Positions 1 to 5,182 of a stretch of DNA of 12,362 nucleotides are shown here, piece by piece. This DNA is from Promethearchaeota archaeon. Lineage in GTDB: Archaea; Asgardarchaeota; Lokiarchaeia; Sigynarchaeales; SOKP01. The notes under the pieces were generated by a model. It was given only the letters and a program-made list of their open reading frames with translations, had not been told where the DNA came from and did no database searches. Both the position numbers and the translations under genes were made by a program. The stretch lies in the NCBI GenBank assembly GCA_030620005.1, contig JAUXAJ010000146.1, positions 1 through 12,362 on the forward strand. Reading direction: 5' to 3'. Position 1 is the stretch's first letter. Every line of letters starts with the position of its first letter.

Positions 1-129
1 AGCGCTGGGTCGGACATAAGTGAAGATTTATTAAAAAAATATATAAATCAAATGATTAAAGCTAATGGACCAATTGAATATGACCCTAAAAATGAAACTG
101 TAACTCTAAAAAAGGAGGTTGATATCTAA
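1..129 (+). CDS. C-terminal end of an unrecognised protein (partial)
   Basis: Frame 1 is open from the left edge to TAA at 127-129 and gives 42 residues ending in ...TLKKEVDI. The start lies outside the window. The tail is polar and lysine-rich, with a short beta-like ending (IEYDPKNETVTL) that could be the wing of a small winged helix, but that is only an impression. The stop codon shares one base with the ATG of the next gene (TAATG). The strong ribosome-binding site of that next gene lies inside this reading frame, so the two are almost certainly co-transcribed and translationally coupled. No function can be assigned from this fragment. Confidence 0.7.
   Translation, partial: SAGSDISEDLLKKYINQMIKANGPIEYDPKNETVTLKKEVDI
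114..118 (+). promoter_or_regulatory. Shine-Dalgarno site (GGAGG)
   Basis: GGAGG lies 10 bases before the ATG at 129, inside the end of the preceding reading frame. It fixes the start of the coiled-coil gene and shows that this organism uses Shine-Dalgarno initiation for internal operon genes. Confidence 0.8.
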
Positions 130-854
130 TGGTAAAAGAGATACTTTCGAATCTTGAGCAATTTGAGACCGTAATTGATGGATATTTACAAGTATTAAAG
201 AAAAACAACGACGATATTTATCAAAATTTAAGTGAAATTTGGAAAAACATGCAAGCGGCACAAAAAGAAGACGAAGAATTAACAAAAACAATAGCAGAAC
301 AAAATTCAGAATTAACCGAGTTAAGAGGAGAAGAAGAAGGATTAGATAAAACGATTGAAGGACATAAAGAAAAAAAAGGTGGTTTGAACTCAAAAGTAAC
401 AGAACTGAAAAACACTCTGGAGACAACTTTAAATGACTTGAAAAAACCCCAATTTGAGCTAGAAGATATTATTTCCAAATTAGAAAACGCAAACAACAAA
501 ATAACTGCAAAGGACTCCGAAAAGACACAATTAGATCAGAAAAAGATCGATAATGAAAACAGAGAAGAGAGCTTAAATTTTGAATTCTCAAAAAAAATTG
601 ATGAATTAGACAAAAAAATAGAAACATTAAAACAAGAAAATTTTTTCTCTACATTCTTGATCGAAAATTCAGATGAAGATATGCCCGAAGTTGACATAAT
701 TGCAGCGATAATGGAAAAAGAAACCAGCAACCTTGACGAATTAAAAAAAATGTTAGACGTGCCGCCAATAATGGCCGTACGAACGATTAAGCAACTTGCA
801 GTTAAAGGAATTATCAAGCTGGACGAAAGAAGTGGGAAGGTTTCAATGCCATGA
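129..854 (+). CDS. Coiled-coil protein with C-terminal winged-helix domain
   Basis: This gene encodes 241 aa. Residues about 40-172 are highly charged, rich in E, K, L and N, with heptad-like spacing, and should form a long coiled coil. Residues about 185-241 look like a winged helix-turn-helix: two helices (EVDIIAAIMEKE and NLDELKKMLDV), a recognition-like helix (PIMAVRTIKQLAVKGI) and a short wing (IKLDERSGKVSMP). There is no signal peptide or membrane segment, so it should be cytoplasmic. The start is supported by GGAGG 10 bases upstream and by TAATG coupling to the previous gene. Coiled coil plus winged helix occurs in archaeal DNA-binding regulators and also in ESCRT-like and other protein-assembly factors. 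The sequence does not tell me which applies here. A T-rich stretch follows the stop. Confidence 0.85.
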   Translation: MVKEILSNLEQFETVIDGYLQVLKKNNDDIYQNLSEIWKNMQAAQKEDEELTKTIAEQNSELTELRGEEEGLDKTIEGHKEKKGGLNSKVTELKNTLETTLNDLKKPQFELEDIISKLENANNKITAKDSEKTQLDQKKIDNENREESLNFEFSKKIDELDKKIETLKQENFFSTFLIENSDEDMPEVDIIAAIMEKETSNLDELKKMLDVPPIMAVRTIKQLAVKGIIKLDERSGKVSMP

Positions 855-884
855 TCTTGAATTTAATAAATTTCTTATAACATG

Positions 885-912
885 TTTTTAAATTTTAAAT
901 TTCTTTTTTTAG
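885..912 (+). terminator. Possible T-rich archaeal terminator
   Basis: About 30-55 bases after the stop of the coiled-coil gene there are T runs (T5 near 885 and T7 at 904-910) with no GC-rich hairpin. This is the form expected of archaeal intrinsic terminators. It sits in the 78-base gap before the convergent peptidase/VWA gene. Confidence 0.35.
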
Positions 913-932
913 ATTTTTATTTTACAGAACCT

Positions 933-2684
933 TCATGAATAATATTTTCTAATCTCTTCTATAACTAAATTAACTAAATCATTAACATTTTTTATTGGAT
1001 AAAAGGTAACCTTATCTAATAACTTTTTAAATCTACTTTTTGGTATTTTTGTAGCGCCGATAAAAAATCCAACAATTTTATGGCCGCTATTTGCCAAATT
1101 AATCATCACTTTTTGCGAAGCACCCCAATTATAAATTCCAAAATCAGTTATTATAAAAACAAGAACGGGTCGTTCTGCTTTGGCACATTGAGTTTCAATG
1201 GCTTTTATTGGTAATTGAGTACCTCCTCCTTGATATCGCAACAGCACTTGCTCGGCATTTTGGTAATTAGCAGTCCATTGGCACACATCAGCTCGGTTTG
1301 AAAAATTTATCACGCTAAACTTAGCACCATTATTAGCAGCATGATGAAGCGAAGCAAATGATGCCACTAACGCTGTATGATATGGACCCATCCTTGAATT
1401 TGATTTTTCCGTATAATTCCAGCCCATAGAGCCGGAAGAATCAAGAACGATTAATAAATCAGGAATTTGTTTTTCAATTAAATGCCCAGGACCTTCTTTA
1501 TAAGCCCATTTTCTAGTTGTCATGTTAGGGATAATTACAGGAGAACATAAAAGCGTTTGGACAATGTCTAAGTCTTCCATGGGATCTCCAATTTTCCATA
1601 CTTCAGGATAGATAGGAACCTGTCCGCCAGGTTTTTCTTCAAAGATTTTAATCTCTATTAAATTCTTAGCTAGCCCTCGATACCAAGTTGCCAGGGGATT
1701 TCCATCAATTAAAATTCCTGCTTGTCCTGCTGGCGCTCCAAATTCAGAATATGGAACGTCTTTAGCAAATTCTTCTGCTTTTCGTCGTAATTCATCGTCG
1801 TTGTCTTCTTTCAATTTATCGCAATTTTTACTTTCAAGAGGATTATCCATGATCTCTAACACATCTTCAGGAACCTCTATCATCGCCTGCCCCCTACCAG
1901 GAGCTTTTCTTTTTGCTCTCCCTCGACTTAAACTTCCACCACGACCTATTAGAGCGAACGAATTGTTAATCGAATCCTTTAAATAATACGCAACTTTAGA
2001 CACTTTTTGTTCCCATTTATTATCATCTTCAAAATCGTTTAGGATTACATCAATTACCTTATTTACCATGTAATCCATTTCGTGAAGTGAGTTATCATGC
2101 GTTACATCGACGTTCCACATTTTTTCGTAAGCTCGGAATAAAAAGCCTGCAAATTCGCTCAATTTATTGCCATCGAGATTGCTTTTAATGTGCTTGTACG
2201 TGTTTTGTAGCTCCCATACCATTAGATCAGGATATTTTCGATATAATTTCATGTCAATTATTAAGTCTGCAAATACATTTACGACGATTGGAGCAAAAAC
2301 CTGGTTCACTCTTTTCATTGCTGCTCGCAACAGTTTAGCATTAATAATTCCATCATAAGGTATTGTTTGATAATGAGATACTTCGTGCATTGAAATTGCG
2401 TGAAAATATTTTATATATTCTTCATCTTCTTTAAATAGGGGCGTATTGGCGAGATTCATTGTTATTTGCCATTTTCTTTCAGGGTCAATGTAGAAGCCTT
2501 CTTTATGCGTGTAGTCAAAAACGAAATTTGGCTCGTTTAAAACCAGTTCAACGTAAAATTCTTTACATGTCATTCCCCAAGCTACTCTAGCTAATTCTCT
2601 AATTTTTTTCTCCTTTTCCTTGAGATCCTTTTTACGCATCAAACCTTTACTTTTTTTTTTTGGCCTACTTCTTGGTTCAATCAT
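933..2684 (-). CDS. VWA-domain protein with HExxH metallopeptidase-like N-terminal region (partner of MoxR ATPase)
   Basis: This gene encodes 583 aa. Residues 1-30 are very basic. An HEVSH motif (H100, E101, H104) gives the HExxH zinc-peptidase signature. NVFADLIIDMKL (136-147) follows, in the position where VWA-like putative metallopeptidases carry the conserved N...D helix that may give the third metal ligand. A basic, glycine/arginine-rich linker lies at 247-265. The C-terminal VWA domain (about 408-580) has a complete-looking MIDAS: DSSGS at 415-419, T489 in GGGTQ, and D514 in IITDFG. The gene begins 6 bases after the MoxR ATPase gene ends and has an AAGGA-like ribosome site, so the two form an operon. 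Known MoxR-VWA pairs (RavA-ViaA, CbbQ-CbbO, NorQ-NorD) act in metal insertion or complex assembly. A similar role is inferred here, but the substrate is unknown. Whether the HEVSH region is catalytic cannot be told. An 11-base T run (2651-2661) encodes the PKKKSKG region. Confidence 0.9.
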   Translation of the reverse strand: MIEPRSRPKKKSKGLMRKKDLKEKEKKIRELARVAWGMTCKEFYVELVLNEPNFVFDYTHKEGFYIDPERKWQITMNLANTPLFKEDEEYIKYFHAISMHEVSHYQTIPYDGIINAKLLRAAMKRVNQVFAPIVVNVFADLIIDMKLYRKYPDLMVWELQNTYKHIKSNLDGNKLSEFAGFLFRAYEKMWNVDVTHDNSLHEMDYMVNKVIDVILNDFEDDNKWEQKVSKVAYYLKDSINNSFALIGRGGSLSRGRAKRKAPGRGQAMIEVPEDVLEIMDNPLESKNCDKLKEDNDDELRRKAEEFAKDVPYSEFGAPAGQAGILIDGNPLATWYRGLAKNLIEIKIFEEKPGGQVPIYPEVWKIGDPMEDLDIVQTLLCSPVIIPNMTTRKWAYKEGPGHLIEKQIPDLLIVLDSSGSMGWNYTEKSNSRMGPYHTALVASFASLHHAANNGAKFSVINFSNRADVCQWTANYQNAEQVLLRYQGGGTQLPIKAIETQCAKAERPVLVFIITDFGIYNWGASQKVMINLANSGHKIVGFFIGATKIPKSRFKKLLDKVTFYPIKNVNDLVNLVIEEIRKYYS

Positions 2685-2690
2685 GATCCT

Positions 2691-4457
2691 TCATTGATCT
2701 TGTTGGTCATCTTTTTGCATGTAATCAAGACTTTCAAGAATTCCTCTCAACTTTAAAGCGTCAGAGCCTCCAGAAATTTGAATATTTACAAGAGAATCGT
2801 CATTAGTTCCGGTAACATTTACTTCAATTAGTAAATCCTCCGTTCGTATTTGTTTCGTCTGTCTTTGCTTGAAAGCTTCTTTTAATGGCTGGTCTAAATT
2901 AGAAAATTCTGAAGCAATGTCTGCCCATACTTCCTTCCAATAAGCGTATTTAAAAACAAAATCAGTAACGGTTTGCTTGTAAAGTTCACGATTACACCAA
3001 TTAATTAAATCCGATCTATTTGAAACATCTAGATCTTCAATGAGATAATTTCTCATTCCCGCCAAATCGTCAATATTTCCCGTTTTTGTGGCAGCTCTTA
3101 TTTTTTTCGCAAGTTCACTGTAACTCTTATTGTTGATTGAGTTAACGAATGGAATCAAATCGTATTTAACGATTAAGTCGTTTTTTTGATATCTCTTTAG
3201 TTCAGTTAGTTCTGTTGATTTTGCAATACCATTTCTAAAATTGTCGGCAATTAGATAACAGGACTCGCGGTTTTTAAACCTCTTTAAGATTGTTTTTAAA
3301 ATTTCTTTAGACAGCCCGTATTTATTACCCCAAAAAGGCGATTTTTCTAATTCTCTTTTAACGTACATTACACGGTGTGAAATCACATAAGGCGCGATGA
3401 TACTAACGATATTAATGTCAATATTATCGATTCCTAATAACCACGCCAATGCCTTAGAATATCTTAAAAGATCCTTAGCAACTCTCACGCTTAATATTGA
3501 ATCAATTTTATTACATACATTTTGTGCTGTATTAAAATGGCATCCTTGGCATAGGCCTGCACTTGGCTTTAAATCTTCAGTATTTCCCTTATCTATTCTC
3601 GCACATAACGTGTATTCTCTAATTATTGCGTGAATATAATTGTTAACATCAGGAGGAAAACTTATTTTGTTCACATAATACCAAATTTCCATGAGTTCTT
3701 CTATATTTAAGACTTTTGGAACTTGGACGAGCTCGTCGTAACCTGAATACTTTTCGTCTTTACCTGTTAAAATCAATTGCAAATCGTGGCTTGCCGGCAT
3801 TGAAATCGGAATAGAAATGCCGAATCTATCTAAAAATGGCTGGGACAAAATTCGTATAATTCATGATTCGAATCATAATTCGAATGTCCCAACATCTTGG
3901 GGATTAATTGTAGCGTACAGCGTATATTTATTTATATACATGATAGAATCGTAATATTTTATCTGTCCCTCAGCCAATAAGGATAATAGAATATCTTGAG
4001 CATAGGGCGTTAACCGATTCACTTCATCAATAATTTTCCAGAAATTTAAAACGAATTTTTTCCAAACAACTTCTTCCACACCATCTTTCATTAACTTACC
4101 TAATTTAAGCGTTCCAACAAGCTTTTCTTCCGTGAGCTGCGGATTTGCCCTTACTATTGCGCCTTCTACTTCATTTAATGACGCCCCTGTGAACATCCTC
4201 CCTAATAGCTTTGTAATGGATGTTTTTCCGCCCCCATGCCCACCGATTAAAAGCATTGCCGAGTTAGGTACTATTGCGTTTAATACACATATGGTTAAAA
4301 TTTCTGGTAATTTTTTTGTCTGAATTTTATTTTCCTCGTCTAAATATTTAATTTCCAAGTTTTTTGAGTGCACGAAAAGTTGATTCGCTTGAATTAAATT
4401 GATGATTTTCCAGACTTTCTTTCTTAATTCCTTTTCTTCATTTATTTTTGTCGACAC
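2691..4457 (-). CDS. MoxR-family AAA+ ATPase, interrupted by a 30-nt BHB intron (join 3879-4457 and 2691-3848)
   Basis: Read as complement(join(2691..3848, 3879..4457)), this encodes 578 aa. Exon 1 (193 codons) carries Walker A GGHGGGKT (72-79), Walker B WKIIDE (140-145) and sensor-1 asparagine N185 in TINPQD. Exon 2 starts LSQPFLDRFGISIPI, with the likely arginine finger R201, and has the helical lid SVRVAKDLLRYSKALAWLLG (about 313-332). A cysteine cluster C275, C293, C296, C305 just before the lid suggests a zinc or Fe-S site, which is unusual for the family. Without splicing, the frame meets TGA at 3875-3873 and again at 3863-3861. Both parts are in one frame and together make one ordinary ATPase. 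The start is GTG at 4457, with GAGG 9 bases upstream and an in-frame TAG just before it. The protein probably remodels a target together with the adjacent VWA protein. The alternative, two separate genes with a TTG start at 3848, is unlikely because the cut falls inside a conserved ATPase motif. Confidence 0.9.
3839..3893 (-). ncRNA. Bulge-helix-bulge RNA fold spanning both splice sites
   Basis: This is the full recognition structure for tRNA splicing endonuclease: outer exon-exon helix (3885-3893 with 3839-3847), 4-bp central helix (3881-3884 with 3851-3854), opposed 3-nt bulges (3878-3880 and 3848-3850) and an intron stem-loop (3855-3877). The dimensions match the canonical hBHBh' geometry. 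A perfect 14-bp palindrome inside the intron, ATGATTCGAATCAT, can form a competing 5-bp hairpin (AUGAU/AUCAU, loop UCGA) that would break the inner helix. Confidence 0.85.
3849..3878 (-). other. Predicted archaeal BHB intron (30 nt) in a protein-coding gene
   Basis: On the minus strand the intron reads U, UAUGAUUC, loop GAAUCAU, GAAUUAUA, CGAA, UU. Its flanks pair: GUUGGGACA in exon 1 with UGUCCCAGC in exon 2 (9 bp, one G-U). The central helix is UUCG (exon 1) with CGAA (intron), 4 bp. The bulges are AAU (5' side) and UUU (3' side), each 3 nt. The inner helix is UAUGAUUC with GAAUUAUA, 8 bp with one G-U. Splicing endonuclease cuts between bulge nucleotides 2 and 3, giving GAA|U at 3879/3878 and UU|U at 3849/3848. 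Joining produces GAA-TTG-TCC-CAG (E L S Q), phase 0. The intron holds two in-frame TGA codons. The structure and the restored protein motif are independent lines of evidence that agree to the base. Confidence 0.9.
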
Positions 4458-4466
4458 AAGGAGTGT

Positions 4467-4470
4467 CCTC
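4467..4470 (-). promoter_or_regulatory. Shine-Dalgarno site for the ATPase gene
   Basis: GAGG on the minus strand lies 9 bases before the GTG at 4457. An in-frame TAG just upstream of GTG rules out a longer protein, so the GTG start is well supported. Confidence 0.6.
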
Positions 4471-4479
4471 TACAATTTT

Positions 4480-4513
4480 ATTAAATTAGAAGTATTATTA
4501 AATTAGAAGTATT
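4480..4513. repeat. 17-bp tandem duplication in the ATPase promoter/leader
   Basis: ATTAAATTAGAAGTATT occurs twice head to tail (4480-4496 and 4497-4513) with no mismatch. It lies between a TATA box and the Shine-Dalgarno site of the minus-strand ATPase gene and would straddle the expected transcription start near 4496. It may be a duplicated operator or simply a replication-slippage duplication. Confidence 0.85.
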
Positions 4514-4517
4514 TTTG

Positions 4518-4528
4518 TTATATATTTC
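4518..4528 (-). promoter_or_regulatory. TATA box for the ATPase-VWA operon
   Basis: GAAATATATAA on the minus strand matches an archaeal TATA box preceded by a purine-rich BRE-like context. The spacing predicts a transcription start near 4496 and a leader of about 40 nt, which contains part of the tandem repeat and the GAGG site. Confidence 0.55.
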
Positions 4529-4638
4529 TTTTTTCATGAAATATTTGCATATTAATTTTTATCAATTAAACTCTTTCTGAATTTTCAATAATACCTCAAA
4601 AATGAATGGTGCTTTTATTAAATTCCGATTTCCAAATT

Positions 4639-4646
4639 TTTAAATA
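4639..4646 (+). promoter_or_regulatory. TATA box for the PAS kinase gene
   Basis: TTTAAATA, preceded by CCAAAT (BRE-like), is centred about 25 bases before the ATG at 4667. This spacing puts the transcription start at or next to the ATG, so the message is probably leaderless and 4667 is the likely start codon. Confidence 0.55.
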
Positions 4647-4666
4647 AAAAGCGTTTAACTATTATA

Positions 4667-5182
4667 ATGTTATTAAATCATATAACTAATTCATTTAAAC
4701 TCTTAGTCTATACGATTTATTTACTTGCTAAAATAAAGCATGAAACAAAAATGAATGTTACTGCAGGAGTAAATGAGTTCCTTGATATAGTCCTAGAACA
4801 TGCTTCAGTTTTGATCGCATTCATGGATCCCCAGTTTAATTACACGAAATTTAACCGTGCGCATGCCGAGGTTAACAATCAAGATGCATCATTCTTTCCT
4901 GATAAAAATCATTTTGAATTATGTCCTAATCCAGAGAATGAGGCCATCTTTCAGCGCGTCGTGAAAATAGGAGAACCCGTTGTTGTGAAAGCCAAGCCAC
5001 GTGGACATCCTGAACACCCTGAGTGTGGAATTTCTTATTGGGATTGGAGCTTGATTCCTGTCAAAGACCACTCAATAATTGGAACTGGATTGGTCCTAAC
5101 ATTACAAAATGTTATTGAACATTTAAAAGTAAAACAAGCATTAAAAGAAAGTGAGGCAAGATGGCGAAAAAAGAAAGTTTAG
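4667..5182 (+). CDS. PAS-domain N-terminal part of a sensor kinase (ends by frame change)
   Basis: This frame encodes 171 aa. A PAS domain covers about residues 34-155: FLDIVLEHASVLIAFMDPQFNYTKFN at its start, HFELCPNPENEAIF in the middle, and ISYWDWSLIPVKD leading into the last strands. It is followed by the typical inter-PAS linker VKQALKESEARWR and then ends at once as KKKV-stop. In ordinary multi-PAS kinases that linker runs straight into another PAS domain. The sensing continues in the -1 frame from 5161, so this is best seen as the N-terminus of the kinase below rather than a separate protein. The start at 4667 rests on TATA spacing; a shorter start at 4751 (MNVTAGVNEF) would keep the whole PAS domain. 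The turning point is the heptamer A AAA AAG at 5167-5173. Confidence 0.75.
   Translation: MLLNHITNSFKLLVYTIYLLAKIKHETKMNVTAGVNEFLDIVLEHASVLIAFMDPQFNYTKFNRAHAEVNNQDASFFPDKNHFELCPNPENEAIFQRVVKIGEPVVVKAKPRGHPEHPECGISYWDWSLIPVKDHSIIGTGLVLTLQNVIEHLKVKQALKESEARWRKKKV
5153..5156 (+). promoter_or_regulatory. Possible Shine-Dalgarno site for an internal restart
   Basis: GAGG lies 4 bases before the ATG at 5161, inside the end of the previous frame. The spacing is short, but it could allow re-initiation of the main kinase frame by coupling, as an alternative to frameshifting. Confidence 0.3.

Noticed and set aside
2651..2661. Homopolymer T11 as a frameshift in the VWA gene
   Set aside because: The frame is consistent on both sides (PKKKSKG) and the ATG with ribosome site lies just upstream, so no shift is needed.
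2691..3848. Separate 385-aa gene with a TTG start at 3848
   Set aside because: Its first residues (LSQPFLDRFGISIPI) are the direct continuation of the ATPase motif in exon 1, it is in the same frame, it has no ribosome site, and a BHB fold joins the two exactly.
3849..3878. Selenocysteine or other recoding of the two TGA codons
   Set aside because: Reading through would insert ten extra residues into the sensor-1 to arginine-finger stretch, whereas splicing restores the expected motif. The stem-loop geometry also matches BHB rather than a SECIS.
3849..3878. Insertion-element scar or intein
   Set aside because: Thirty bases with stops cannot encode an intein, and there is no target duplication; the pairing of exon and intron bases is exact for splicing.
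3860..3880. tRNA-like T-arm (GATTCGAATC) at the intron
   Set aside because: The resemblance comes from a palindrome; there is no acceptor stem, D-arm or anticodon arm around it.
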